Of a DNA stretch of 64,000 nucleotides, positions 36,401 through 44,233 are shown piece after piece (the stretch's first letter is position 1; each line of letters starts with the position of its first letter). The position numbers and the translations under genes are program-made. The DNA is from Oerskovia jenensis (GTDB taxonomy: Bacteria; Actinomycetota; Actinomycetes; Actinomycetales; Cellulomonadaceae). Where the stretch lies: assembly GCF_016907235.1 (NCBI RefSeq), contig NZ_JAFBBO010000001.1, positions 4,389,692 through 4,453,691 on the forward strand, given 5' to 3'. The notes under the pieces were generated by a model. The model had not been told where the DNA came from. It searched no databases and saw only the letters and a list, made by a program, of their open reading frames with translations.

Positions 36401-37964
36401 CGAGGGTCAAGGGGCAACGACGTACGGCGCAGGGCCGTTCACCCTCGCGGTGCGCTGCACGTTCGACGACGACGGCACGGGCCCGGGTGTCCCGCGCATC
36501 GTCTACGACGACACGGTCGTGCTCGGCGTCGGGGCGCCTCTCGAGGCGCAGATCGCCGACCTGCCAGCGGGTGCGGTCTGCGACGTGACGGAGCCCGACG
36601 ACGGCGGCGCGACGTCGACGTCGATCGACCCCAGCCCGGTCACCGTGGCCGCAGGGACCACCGTCGCGGTCACGGCGACCAACACGTTCGACGTCGGCGC
36701 GGTCTCGGTGGACAAGGTCGTCGACGGCGAGGGCGCCGATCTCTACGGCGCGGGCCCGTTCACCGTGACGCTCACCTGTACGGCCGACGGTGAGCCGCTC
36801 ACGGTCCCCGGCGGACCCACGCGCACGCTCGTGCCGGGGACGCCCGTCGTCTACGACGACCTGCCCGTCGGCGCGGCCTGCACGATCACCGAGACCGAGG
36901 ACGGCGGGGCGTCCGCGTCGACCATGACGATCACGGCCGAGGGCGGCGCCCCCGTCGAGACGGACGGCCCGTCGGCCGACGTCGTCGTGACGCCCGTCGA
37001 TGCGCAGGGGGCGCCCACCACGGTGGGCGTCGTCGCGACGAACACGTTCGACCTCGGGTCGCTCGTGGTCGACAAGGTCGTCGACGGTGACGGGGCCGCG
37101 CTGTACGGCGCCGGACCGTTCGAGGTGTCGCTCGCGTGCACCTTCGACGGCCAGGCGGTCGACATCCCCGGCGGCGCCGCGCGCGAGCTCGTCCCGGGCG
37201 AGCCCGTCGAGTACGACGGCCTGCCCGTCGGCGCGCAGTGCGAGGTCACCGAGACCGCGACGGGCGGCGCGACCACCACCGCGGTCTCCGCCGTGGGGGA
37301 GGGCGAGCCGGGCGCCGTCGTCGTCCCGGCAGGAGACGCAGGGGGCGTCACCGTGACGAACACGTTCGACGTCGGTGAGGTCCGCGTCGTCAAGACGTTG
37401 TCCGGTGCCGACGCCGCCGAGCACCGGGGGGACGTCTTCACCGTCTCGCTCGCGTGCACCCAGGAGGTCGACGGCGTCACGGCCGACGTCGCGATTCCCG
37501 GTGGTCCGACGCGTACGCTCTCGGCCGCCGACGGCTGGGTCGCGGTGTACGAGGACCTCCCGCAGGGGGCCGCGTGCGTCGTGGCCGAGACGGACGCGGG
37601 CAGCGCGGACACCGTGCAGATCGTCGTCGACGGCGAGAGCACGCTCACGGACCCCTCGGCGACCGTCCCGGAGTCGGTCGAGTTCGACCTCCCTGTGGGG
37701 CCGGACGTCTGCGAGCCCGTCGAGGTCGTCAACACGTGGTCGCCGACGAGCAGTGGCATGGGCGGCGGGACGGCGGTCCACGACGCGCTGACGACGGCCC
37801 TCTCGCCCGCCGACGCGGCGGTCGCGGCCGGCTGCGCCCAGGCGGCAACCGGCGACGTACTGCCCGGGACCGGGGCCGATCTCGCCCGGGCCGGTGCACT
37901 GGTCGCGATGCTGCTCGTGCTCGGGACGGCCGCGCTCGTGCTCGGGCGCCGGCGCGACGCCTGA
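30444..37964 (+). CDS. Giant LPGTG-anchored surface protein with DUF5979 repeats
   Basis: A 2506-residue cell-wall protein, the largest gene here. A basic stretch and signal peptide (ATGAVLLALPLALVPAIPAAAA) are followed by about 1700 residues of DUF11-like and related beta domains of the type ITNTATV / DPLPDGLDLV. Six DUF5979-type repeats start near residues 1751, 1851, 1978, 2085, 2205 and 2311, each with a V-x-K-x-V opening, two cysteines and a LPxGAxCxVxET close. The tail is LPGTG (2473-2477), a hydrophobic helix and GRRRDA, a proper sortase signal. No catalytic motif is seen, and adhesion or surface layering is the likely role. The start ATG has CGGAGG seven bases upstream. Confidence 0.9.
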   Translation: MGNARSRQHRSGGRARQQWSVRARRAWAATGAVLLALPLALVPAIPAAAADWGISKQEVSQGPYEPGDDVQWIITISCSDPNADPCTNAVLTDPLPDGLDLVAASIQSGPPGGEIDADTGTNTVTYTNPEVSNGAQAQIIVTARVSPDLPFSADGVPITNTATVVADNAAQQPASDSITPVVPLVLGSTTTKAIDPPGALAAPGTTATMTIGATNTSNDPVDTLVLQDPVDPTATPNPFTYLEYTGTGTVVLPPNADTVTTQYWDGDSWETLDDTVDPATVQGLRYTFSGDIQPGATASVPVQVQQSDAVDDLTDATTITNDASSYVTHTGAQSTATTASDTYVITPPDNSVAASKSFSPTTVSAGDPTTVTIGATNTGTAVDSLTITEPAPGTDNPFEGDDPLTFTGFGPTGDGTGVQWPSGANGATVTFTCADGSTPEVDASAPNTLPNPPDGCVVVGFTVVFTGDLPNGASASIPFTADTDPDQTTDDVTHTNTIEATVPSADPATAPADLVTLVDRLATSTTKLMSPSTIPAVPGQSVIVQLPSQLLPFGPDGSTANADQVVVQDPVDPANPGEFWSNFTATAVRTTDVPAGSTLTVNYWNGSAWVPAPACGPYTGPATVSCELPAGAQGVQFVYDSTGDGFPPGTQFQPNFTADYTGPADRDTPIENCGASSASSGTVDPTPPAQGCASVDPFPVDGPGALEFVTKDFLGGTPPSVLARSDDQVTAQITWSTNGFSGVDPMVISDIADPQSTPIAGSFYDAFDLVRVEAIDTTTDPLISYDQVTGVELFIGGTWVPASGDPCPCVGSFPGYTLTPAEQASATSVRLTYEESPDRTTTGDPTAPQPGDGVARSTLADGRHLDLTFQVRDVKRSDPAAPVLGSTQGTLYNSTDPGIVLDTVRATGTFDTNQYTDTDTADVLIIDQPLNVTVAKDWTGGPISVPPSDTPAQFYPTTDVTIAGTNASAAKVSQLRLVEPGIATSGDVQTAPGTKPFDAFTLRAIALEPPEGAETTTVTLTYLGGSTASFTEAEAEALTTGDLADVVGVVTSFDGLVAPGASGSMDLTLQLRENDRYTAAPVTVAGYSPVPDGAVATIADPGGTDQDVRLAYDDASMVLQDAGIALDVGKTFDPTQIVEPGTGPVTMTLSGQPLGPSRAVEMVLVDDDPRFWNQYDFDAFAGAALTAPIQQVRVDAFTGGEFVTGPGGVVVNGGSWVLGDEVATFELPDGVAPADVQGLRFTFSRSDGSIWENPANPLQSVPISVERRDQMRTGGPVLTDLAANAPAPGESAPGVATNTVDGTVTGADLVVDPGSGDLVPVSATDTETAPLVYVHATNGVQVVKAFDGVVTGGTQPPDATFPMSIAVTNTGNRAIGELVVEDAPMPTDAQGAQLRLADVDDPYSYLLTGPPLAPEEGDPLPVDPDEVTVTQTGDLLGLRFAFPEGTVLGVGQTYTITVLVRFRVGLAPQTLVTNTAGATADRPWDQCQTRLDAQTGACEADADVTPIPAGVLAQSKLVRATNGDALDVIVDPAYTGPPVECTPLPTGLYAYPCTPVIAPGHEETWHVRIDNVGNLPMSKIVAYDRLPAVGDTGSSSSTSPRGSQWTPILTNDPPPALVNAPEGSTASFSYTTAVDYCMDDLTDPLAEPTCPTDDPATGWVQLTGTEDAALLATVTALKFVITFPDADPFQPGEYVAIEGTTLTPALAPEAGDRSIAWNSAAASAVVVTPQGNLNLLPTEGTKVGVATATGSLEVTKRVAGAGAANAPATFDLSVQCTSAPGTPVETVLDPIPITVARNTPVTVPNLPYGAVCTLTEDGSGGQTELIVGTVTIGESPDVTAITATNRYDLASIEVSKDVVTDAEDQDGQPVPFGPFEVTVDCTFLGEPVYATGYGPDDPMVIEIEDDQTVELDGLPVGAVCTVEETGTGNASSVTITVTQHAGPPVTTPGASTTLTLGADTDDGASTNDVVLTNTYDVGGLDLLKVVEGQGATTYGAGPFTLAVRCTFDDDGTGPGVPRIVYDDTVVLGVGAPLEAQIADLPAGAVCDVTEPDDGGATSTSIDPSPVTVAAGTTVAVTATNTFDVGAVSVDKVVDGEGADLYGAGPFTVTLTCTADGEPLTVPGGPTRTLVPGTPVVYDDLPVGAACTITETEDGGASASTMTITAEGGAPVETDGPSADVVVTPVDAQGAPTTVGVVATNTFDLGSLVVDKVVDGDGAALYGAGPFEVSLACTFDGQAVDIPGGAARELVPGEPVEYDGLPVGAQCEVTETATGGATTTAVSAVGEGEPGAVVVPAGDAGGVTVTNTFDVGEVRVVKTLSGADAAEHRGDVFTVSLACTQEVDGVTADVAIPGGPTRTLSAADGWVAVYEDLPQGAACVVAETDAGSADTVQIVVDGESTLTDPSATVPESVEFDLPVGPDVCEPVEVVNTWSPTSSGMGGGTAVHDALTTALSPADAAVAAGCAQAATGDVLPGTGADLARAGALVAMLLVLGTAALVLGRRRDA

Positions 37965-37993
37965 ACGGGCACGGGGCCGATACCCTGGCGTCC

Positions 37994-38944
37994 GTGACGC
38001 ACCGCGACGAGACCACCGACCCCGTCCAGGGCCCGCAGGCCGACGCCCGGGAGAGCGTCGGCGAGGACGACGCGGTCGGGAGGGCCGGCGCCCCGCGACG
38101 CATCGGTGGGTGGGAGGTCCCGAGGCTCGACTCGCTCGTGCCCGAGGCGCTGGTCGACCGGGGGCGCGCGGCGCTCGCGGGGGTCGAGACGGCTCGCGCG
38201 AACGTCGAAGGGGCGCAAGCCGGCGTGCGCACGATCGGGCGGAAGCTGCGCGCACCGGGAGCGCTCTTCGGGCCACCGGCACCCGCGGTCGGCGTCCCCG
38301 CTGTCCCGGAGCACCCCGTGCTCCGCAGCGCGGCCGAGGTCGCCGCGCTCCTGCCACGGTCGTTCGAGCTTCCCGTGCGACCCGCGAAGGGGGTCGTCGA
38401 ACCCCTCGGGTGGACCGGGGCGATGTACCTCGTCGGCGGGGAGGTGCCCCGGGTCCTCGTCCGGCAGGCCCCGGTGAAGCCCCCCTCCAAGGGAGCGCTC
38501 CTCTGGGGGATCGTCGAGGAGCTGGCCATGGACGTCCACCCGGGGGAGGAGGACCTGCGCACGGTCGAGCTGGTCGACACCGACGGGCAGATCCTGCTGC
38601 GCAGCACGCTCGTCCAGCGGCGCGACGGGAGAAGTTGGGTCACGCGTGACGTGACCCTCGCCGACGGGACCCTGGTCGCCGAGCTGGTGGTCCCCGAGAG
38701 GAAGGCGCGATCTCGCGAGGTCCGGCCGGCCGGCGACGTCGGCACGGCTCCCGTGCTCACCGAGCTGCAGGATCTCAGCTGGGGACGGGCTGTCGCACGC
38801 GTGTGGCGCGGCCTCGACGAGCTCGCGTCGGTCCGCCCGCAGGACGGCGTCCCCGTGCTCACGATCGGCCCCCTCGCCGGAGACGAGGAAGCCCTTCTCG
38901 TCTGGGCCGGTGCGCTCTCCTGGTGGGGTCGCGGCATCGGGTGA
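37994..38944 (+). CDS. Hypothetical protein
   Basis: A 316-residue soluble protein I cannot assign. A charged N-terminal tail (about 45 residues) and a helical section (RGRAALAGVETARANVEGAQ) are followed by two beta-rich regions, VVEPLGWTGAMYLVGGEVPR and LRTVELVDTDGQILLRSTLV. Codon bias supports coding. The GTG at 37994 has TACCCT seven bases upstream and no ribosome site, so translation may be leaderless. It starts 29 bp after the giant adhesin, but the promoter suggests its own transcript. No signal, membrane segment or catalytic motif was found. Confidence 0.68.
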   Translation: MTHRDETTDPVQGPQADARESVGEDDAVGRAGAPRRIGGWEVPRLDSLVPEALVDRGRAALAGVETARANVEGAQAGVRTIGRKLRAPGALFGPPAPAVGVPAVPEHPVLRSAAEVAALLPRSFELPVRPAKGVVEPLGWTGAMYLVGGEVPRVLVRQAPVKPPSKGALLWGIVEELAMDVHPGEEDLRTVELVDTDGQILLRSTLVQRRDGRSWVTRDVTLADGTLVAELVVPERKARSREVRPAGDVGTAPVLTELQDLSWGRAVARVWRGLDELASVRPQDGVPVLTIGPLAGDEEALLVWAGALSWWGRGIG

Positions 38945-39011
38945 ACGGTGCTCCCGAGCCGGCTTCCGCACGCAGCGGTCGACGCTCGTCGTCTCGAGCC
39001 CGGGACGGGCG

Positions 39012-39575
39012 TCAGCCGACCCTCTGCGCTCCGGCGAGACAGAGCTGCAAGGCTGCGACGACCTGCCGAGGCGCACGGCACTGCACCCGCACCCAGCTGC
39101 CGTCGGTGAGGCGGAGCAGGAGCACCGCAGCACCGACCGTCGGCGCGTAGGCGCCGCCGACGAGCGTCCCGTCGCTGACGGTCGAGCCGTCCGGCAGGCG
39201 TTCCCCCGGGCTGAGCGGCCCGTGCTCGGCGACGTGCGCGACGACGGTCGGATCGATCATGGCCGCGGGAAAGTGGTCCCTGCCGGCCCGCAGCCCCGTC
39301 CGGTCGACGACGATCTTCTGGTAGCGGCGTGTGGAGAACACCGTCAGCAGCACGATCACCCCGACGATCGTGCCGATCATGATCCACACCGACGCGTCCT
39401 GCCATCCACGGACCGCGGCATCGACGAGGAACGCGACGGCCGTCGGCACCGCCACCCACCTCGCCGCCCGGCCGTACCCGCCGCCCGACTCCCGGTACGG
39501 CAGGACAGCGGTCCTGGCGTCGGGGTCGCCGGCTGGACCCCGGGCCTCGCCGGCCGTTGCGTCGTTGGTCACCAT
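39012..39575 (-). CDS. Two-helix membrane protein with PH-like C-terminal region
   Basis: A 187-residue membrane protein. Two adjacent hydrophobic segments (WVAVPTAVAFLVDAAV and VWIMIGTIVGVIVLLTVF, about residues 45-90) are followed by RRYQKIVVDRTGLRAG and a beta-rich C-terminal domain. This resembles the small PH-like (bPH) membrane proteins of actinobacteria, but I do not recognise a named family. The frame is open far upstream; the ATG at 39573-39575 is chosen because the preceding residues are Arg/Thr-rich shadow sequence. It is divergent from the BrkB-like gene. Confidence 0.68.
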   Translation of the reverse strand: MVTNDATAGEARGPAGDPDARTAVLPYRESGGGYGRAARWVAVPTAVAFLVDAAVRGWQDASVWIMIGTIVGVIVLLTVFSTRRYQKIVVDRTGLRAGRDHFPAAMIDPTVVAHVAEHGPLSPGERLPDGSTVSDGTLVGGAYAPTVGAAVLLLRLTDGSWVRVQCRAPRQVVAALQLCLAGAQRVG

Positions 39576-39762
39576 GTCGAACCCCTGCTTCGTCGCGTTC
39601 GTCGTCGGCCTCTCGACCGGTTGCCGTCGCACACCGTACCGGAGCGGGGTTCGTGCTCGCTCCCGAGAGCCTGCCCGTCGGGTCGGGGCGCCCTCCCGGT
39701 GGCGAGTGCGGGGAGGTGGCCTACGTTCGAGGGAGATCAGACGCGACCGACCGGGAACCCGG

Positions 39763-40884
39763 GTGCACCGCGTCGCCCACGAGGAGGACTCCATCGACAG
39801 CAACGACACGGTTCGGTCCGGCTCCGAGCCGGCGCCCGACGACCCGCGCAAGCCGGACTCGCCCACGGACCTGCCCAGGCGTTCGTGGAAGCACGTCGCC
39901 CGGACGACCTTCCGGCAGTTCTCACGCGACCAGTGCCTCGATCTCGCGGCCGCCCTGACCTACTACGCGGTCCTGGCCTCGGCCCCCGCGCTCCTGGCCG
40001 TCGTCTCGCTGATCGGCCTGGTCGGGGACAGCGAGAAGATCGTCGCCCAGGTGCTGGACGTCGCGTCGTCGGTCGTACCGGCCGACGCGATGGCGACGAT
40101 CGAACCCCTCGTCGAGCAGGTCGCGGGGGGCAGCGACCGGGCCGGGCTCGCGCTGATCGTCGGGCTCGTCGTGGCGCTGTGGTCCGCCTCCGGTTACGTC
40201 GGCGCGTTCGGTCGGTCGATGAACCGGATCTACGAGGTCGAGGAGGGGCGCCCGATCTGGAAGCTGCGACCCGTGATGCTCGTGGTGACCGCTGCCGTGG
40301 TGCTCATGGCCGCGCTCGTCGTGGTCGCCCTGGTGGTGTCCGGGCCGGTCGCCCGCGCGATCGGGGACGCCGTCGGGCTGGGCGCGGCGGCCGTGACGAC
40401 GTGGAACCTCGCCAAGTGGCCCGTGGTGCTGCTGCTGGTGATCCTCATCGTGGCCGTGCTCTTTCACACGACGCCCAACGTCCGGCAGCCCCGGTTCCGT
40501 TGGCTGAGCGTGGGCGCGATCGTCGCGATCCTCGTCTGGGTCCTCGCGTCGGTCGGCTTCGGCGTCTACGTCTCGACCTTCGCCTCGTACGACTCGACCT
40601 ACGGCGCGCTGGGAGGAGTCATCGTCTTCCTGCTGTGGCTGTGGATCACCAACCTCGCCCTGCTGTTCGGCGCGGAGCTCGACGCGGAGCTCGAGCGGGC
40701 CCGTGAGCTGGAGGGCGGGATCGCGGCCGAGCAGTCCCTCCAGCTCCCGCCCCGCGACACGCGCGCGAGCGACAAGCGGGCGCAGAAGCTCCAGGAGGAC
40801 GTCGAGCGAGGCACCGAGATCCGCAGGGCCGCGCAGCAGGAGACGACGGAGGAGTCCGCCGGATCCCCGACGGTGCGGGACTGA
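39763..40884 (+). CDS. YihY/BrkB-family inner membrane protein
   Basis: A 373-residue membrane protein of the YihY/virulence-factor-BrkB family. The family start FSRDQCLDLAAALTYYAVLA is followed by about six hydrophobic helices, including WSASGYVGAFGRSMNRIYEV and GVIVFLLWLWITNLALLFGAELDAELERARE near the end, then a charged cytoplasmic tail rich in Glu and Arg. The role of the family is unresolved. The start is odd: GTG at 39763 has no good ribosome site, while GAGGAGG (39781-39787) sits five bases before an in-frame ATC (39793). No in-frame ATG occurs before the membrane region. TACGTT at 39722-39727 could be the -10. Confidence 0.85.
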   Translation: MHRVAHEEDSIDSNDTVRSGSEPAPDDPRKPDSPTDLPRRSWKHVARTTFRQFSRDQCLDLAAALTYYAVLASAPALLAVVSLIGLVGDSEKIVAQVLDVASSVVPADAMATIEPLVEQVAGGSDRAGLALIVGLVVALWSASGYVGAFGRSMNRIYEVEEGRPIWKLRPVMLVVTAAVVLMAALVVVALVVSGPVARAIGDAVGLGAAAVTTWNLAKWPVVLLLVILIVAVLFHTTPNVRQPRFRWLSVGAIVAILVWVLASVGFGVYVSTFASYDSTYGALGGVIVFLLWLWITNLALLFGAELDAELERARELEGGIAAEQSLQLPPRDTRASDKRAQKLQEDVERGTEIRRAAQQETTEESAGSPTVRD

Positions 40885-40960
40885 ACGGTCCCGCCGGGAA
40901 CCTCCCGGCCGGGACGTGGCACGACCATCCGACAGGACGACGCACGAGAGGACCGAGCGC

Positions 40961-42187
40961 ATGCGAGCACTGACGTGGCAGGGACGAGAGAAGGTCTCGG
41001 TCGAGGACGTCCCAGACCCCCGGATCGAGGAGCCCACCGATGCGATCGTGCGGGTCACGTCGACCGCGATCTGCGGCTCCGACCTGCACCTGTACTCGGT
41101 GCTGGGGATGTACCTGGACCCGGGCGACGTGCTCGGGCACGAGACCATGGGCGTCGTCGAGGAGGTCGGTGCGCACGCGACCCGGCTCAAGGTCGGCGAC
41201 CGCGTCGTCGTGCCCTTCGGCATCGCGTGCGGGACGTGCTGGATGTGCACCCACGGACTGCAGTCGCAGTGCGAGACGACGCAGGTCAGGTCGCAGGACA
41301 AGGGTGCGGCGCTCTTCGGCTACACGAAGCTCTACGGCCAGGTCCCGGGCGGTCAGGCCGAGTACCTGCGGGTGCCGCAGGCGCACTACGGCCCCGTCGT
41401 CGTGCCGGCCGGCGGCCCGGACGAACGATTCCTCTACCTGTCCGACGTGCTGCCGACCGCGTGGCAGGCCGTCGAGTACGCGGCGGTGCCGCCCGGCGGG
41501 ACCGTGGTCGTCGTCGGGCTCGGCCCGATCGGTCAGATGGCCGCTCGCGTCGCGAGGCACCGCGGGGCGGGGAAGGTCGTCGGGCTCGACCTCGTGCCCG
41601 AGCGCCTGGAGATGGCCAGGCGGCACGGCATCGATGTCGTCGACCTGTCGGTCGTCGACGACGTCGTGGGCGCGGTCCGGGACCTCACGGACGGTCGGGG
41701 CGCCGACGGGGTGATCGACGCCGTCGGGATGGAGGCGCACGGTTCGCCGGGTGCGTCCATGTTCCAGAAGGCGGCGGGGATCCTGCCCGACGCCGTGGCC
41801 GGCGCGATCAACGAGAAGGTGGGCGTCGACCGCCTGGCCGCGCTCCTCACCGCGATCTCGCTCGTCCGGCGCGGGGGGACGATCTCGATCTCTGGCGTGT
41901 ACGGCGGAGCGAAGGACCCGTTGCCGATGATGGACCTCTTCGACCGGCAGGTCACGCTGCGCATGGGACAGGCCAACGTCCGCCGCTGGATCGACGACCT
42001 CCTGCCCCTCGTCTCCGACCCCGCCGACCCGCTGGGCGTCCTCGACCTGCGCACCCATCGCCTCGCGCTCGAGGACGCACCCCGGGGGTACGACCTGTTC
42101 CAGAAGAAGGAGGACGGGTGCATCAAGGTCGTCCTCGACCCCACGGTGCGCACGGCGTCGGCCCTCGAGAAGGAGTCCTCACGATGA
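40961..42187 (+). CDS. Zinc-dependent alcohol dehydrogenase (formaldehyde dehydrogenase-like)
   Basis: A 408-residue medium-chain dehydrogenase. The catalytic zinc is indicated by ICGSDLHLY and VLGHETMGVVEEVG, the structural zinc by CGTCWMCTHGLQSQC, and the NAD(P)-binding Rossmann motif by VVVVGLGPIGQMAARVA. The length and the GVDRLAALLTAISLVRRGGT segment fit the glutathione-independent formaldehyde dehydrogenase-like branch common in actinobacteria. The substrate remains open. The ATG at 40961 has GAGAGGACC upstream. Its stop overlaps the next start (ATGA), so it is co-translated with a small unknown protein. Confidence 0.9.
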   Translation: MRALTWQGREKVSVEDVPDPRIEEPTDAIVRVTSTAICGSDLHLYSVLGMYLDPGDVLGHETMGVVEEVGAHATRLKVGDRVVVPFGIACGTCWMCTHGLQSQCETTQVRSQDKGAALFGYTKLYGQVPGGQAEYLRVPQAHYGPVVVPAGGPDERFLYLSDVLPTAWQAVEYAAVPPGGTVVVVGLGPIGQMAARVARHRGAGKVVGLDLVPERLEMARRHGIDVVDLSVVDDVVGAVRDLTDGRGADGVIDAVGMEAHGSPGASMFQKAAGILPDAVAGAINEKVGVDRLAALLTAISLVRRGGTISISGVYGGAKDPLPMMDLFDRQVTLRMGQANVRRWIDDLLPLVSDPADPLGVLDLRTHRLALEDAPRGYDLFQKKEDGCIKVVLDPTVRTASALEKESSR

Positions 42188-42702
42188 CGGCGATCGACAC
42201 CCACCTCCTCGCGATCTACCTCAACGACCACGTGGCCGGCGCGACCGTCGGGGTGCAGCGGGTCCAGCGCATGGCGAAGGTGTACGGGGGCACCGTGGTG
42301 GGCACGGCGATCGCGCCCCTCGTGCCCCAGCTCGGGCAGGAACGGGAGTGGTTGCTCGACTGCCTGCGTCGCCTCGAGATCCCGGTGCGCACCTACAAGG
42401 TGGTGGGCGCGTCCGTCGCCGAGCGGGTCGGACGTCTCAAGCTCAACGGGCACGTGCGCAGGACGTCGCCGCTGAGCGCGCTCCTCGAGGTCGAGCTGCT
42501 CCGCGGTGCGGTCACGGGGAAGAAGAGCGGATGGCAGACGCTCCTCGCGCAGGGTCCTGACCTGGGGCTCGCTGCTGAGCAGGTCGTGGACCTCGGCGAC
42601 CTCGTCACCCAGGCGGACCAGCAGGTCCGCGTGCTCTCCGACCTGCTCGACGTCCTGCACGCGAAGGTCTTCCGGCGGCGGTCACCGGACGCGGTCGGCT
42701 AG
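42184..42702 (+). CDS. Conserved hypothetical helical protein
   Basis: A 172-residue, mostly helical, soluble protein: IDTHLLAIYLNDHVAGATVG, LGQEREWLLDCLRRLEIPVR, SPLSALLEVELLRGAVTGKK and VVDLGDLVTQADQQVRVLSD. It has no cysteine motif of note. The pattern resembles small actinobacterial proteins seen beside zinc alcohol dehydrogenases, with a ferritin-like or four-helix look, but I cannot name the family. AAGGAG lies about eight bases before the ATG, which overlaps the dehydrogenase stop. Confidence 0.75.
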   Translation: MTAIDTHLLAIYLNDHVAGATVGVQRVQRMAKVYGGTVVGTAIAPLVPQLGQEREWLLDCLRRLEIPVRTYKVVGASVAERVGRLKLNGHVRRTSPLSALLEVELLRGAVTGKKSGWQTLLAQGPDLGLAAEQVVDLGDLVTQADQQVRVLSDLLDVLHAKVFRRRSPDAVG

Positions 42703-42710
42703 CCGGCGGC

Positions 42711-43538
42711 TCAAGGCTCCGTGGTGGGCGGCCGTCCGCGCGTCGGCTCGTCCGACGATCCTGCTCCGACGCGCGGCGCCCCGGCGCGGCGGGCGACGAT
42801 CCGCGCGGCCCATCTCTCCCACGGCGGGCTGATCGCCCAGTTCACGGCGAGGGTGTGCCAGGCCCACCGGAACCGTCGGGCCAGGGCCTGCCGGGACTCG
42901 AACGTGCGTCCCGAGACCCCGACGACCAGCCGGGGGTCGTAGCGCACGCGGGCGGCGCTCCCGAGCTGGAAGCTCAGGTCGGTGTCGTCGTGGACGTGCG
43001 GGTCGTGGCGGTGCACGAGGAGCCTGACCTCCTGCCAGGCGTCGACGCGTATCGCCATGGTGGATCCCCACAGAGGGACGTTCCCCGTCGCGGCGTGCAT
43101 GCCCCAGTAGTAGCAGCGCATGTACACGAGCCGGGCGATGCGCCCACGCACTGCGGGGAGGTCGTAGAAGTGTCCGGTGCCGGTGAGCGCCGTCAGACCG
43201 GGGTCGCCGGCGAACGCCTCGTGCACCCGCCGCAGCCAGTCCTCCGGGGGCACGGTGTCCGCGTCGCAACGCACGATGATGCCGGCCGCCACGGCGTCGT
43301 ACCCGGTCGAGGCGGCCGCCGGGATGCCGGGCGAGGGCTCGTCGAGCACCCGTGCCCCGGCCCGTCGCGCCACGGCGGCGCTGTCGTCCGACGAGGCGTT
43401 GTCGACGACCACCACCTCGTGGGGTGGGAGGCTCTGCCGGGAGATGGCCGCGAGGCAACGCTCCAGGTGCCGGGCGTCGTCCTTGACGGGGATGACGACG
43501 GTCAACGCCGCCGCGTCTCTCGGCGTCGTGGCGCTCAC
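42711..43538 (-). CDS. Family-2 glycosyltransferase
   Basis: A 275-residue GT-A glycosyltransferase. It shows LTVVIPVKDDARHLERCL, VVVDNASSDDSAAVARRAG, and the metal-site CDADTVPPEDWLRRVHEAF, followed by WGSTMAIRVDAW and DDTDLSFQLG, the acceptor-side motif. No membrane segment is obvious. The acceptor is unknown; cell-surface lipid or polysaccharide is typical. Its GTG start overlaps the stop of the upstream membrane-protein gene (GTGA), so the two are co-translated. It converges with the small helical-protein gene eight bases away. Confidence 0.88.
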   Translation of the reverse strand: MSATTPRDAAALTVVIPVKDDARHLERCLAAISRQSLPPHEVVVVDNASSDDSAAVARRAGARVLDEPSPGIPAAASTGYDAVAAGIIVRCDADTVPPEDWLRRVHEAFAGDPGLTALTGTGHFYDLPAVRGRIARLVYMRCYYWGMHAATGNVPLWGSTMAIRVDAWQEVRLLVHRHDPHVHDDTDLSFQLGSAARVRYDPRLVVGVSGRTFESRQALARRFRWAWHTLAVNWAISPPWERWAARIVARRAGAPRVGAGSSDEPTRGRPPTTEP

Positions 43539-44143
43539 GAGCGCCTCACCAGGGCCAGACCTGCCAGGAGGGCCCCGACGCCACCCGCCACGAGGTCCCC
43601 CAGCGTGTCGAGGTACCCCACGTCGATCGAGGGATCCACGAACGTGGCTCCTGCCCACTCGCCGACCTCCCACAGCAGCGCGAGCAGCACCCCGAGCGCC
43701 GTCGCCGTGACGACGCCGCCCAGCCGAGGGCGTGCCAGGCCGTCCATGACCGAGCGCGTGGGGCGGCCGCCCAGGCCGTCGAGCAGGGGGCCGGGCGAGG
43801 GAAGCGCCCCCAGGAAGACGAGGACCGCGTACGCCAGGACCGTGAGCACGGCGGTCGCCACCAGGTGCACGGCGAGGTCGAGCCACGCGAGCCGGGCATA
43901 GAGGTCGAGCAGGGCGATCCAGGCAGCGGCGCTCAGGACGAGGCCCACGAGGGGGTCGAGCGGCCCCGTGAGACCGACGGCCCGGGGGATCACCGCTCCC
44001 AGCAGGACGAGAGCGAGCAGGGCGGTCGCCACGGGCCCGTAGAGAAGGGTGCCCACCGGGATCGCGATACCTGCGAGGACGCGCACGACGTCTCCCACCG
44101 CGGTGGACACCGTGGAGTGTCGCTCGATCTCGCCGGTGGTCAT
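43535..44143 (-). CDS. DUF2238/YjdF-like membrane protein
   Basis: A 202-residue protein with five to six membrane helices (IAIPVGTLLYGPVATALLAL, LVGLVLSAAAWIALLDLY, LDLAVHLVATAVLTVLAYAV). The C-terminal motif LLWEVGEWAGATFVDPSIDV and GYLDTLGDLVAGGVGALLAG recalls the E-W/D-T-x-x-D-L pattern of the DUF2238 (YjdF) family. Function unknown. It is translationally coupled to a glycosyltransferase, so a role in moving or presenting its product is possible but speculative. The start is ATG at 44141-44143. Confidence 0.75.
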   Translation of the reverse strand: MTTGEIERHSTVSTAVGDVVRVLAGIAIPVGTLLYGPVATALLALVLLGAVIPRAVGLTGPLDPLVGLVLSAAAWIALLDLYARLAWLDLAVHLVATAVLTVLAYAVLVFLGALPSPGPLLDGLGGRPTRSVMDGLARPRLGGVVTATALGVLLALLWEVGEWAGATFVDPSIDVGYLDTLGDLVAGGVGALLAGLALVRRS

Positions 44144-44233
44144 CGAGCAAACCTAACGACCTCGACGGAGTCCCGCTCAGCGGCCGGGGCACGAGAGGTC
44201 GCGAGTCGCGCACACCCGTGCGAGTCTGCCCGG

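Noticed and set aside
35238..38357. Open frame of 1039 codons on the minus strand
   Set aside because: It is an antisense shadow of the adhesin and of the next gene, with Arg-rich low-complexity translation.
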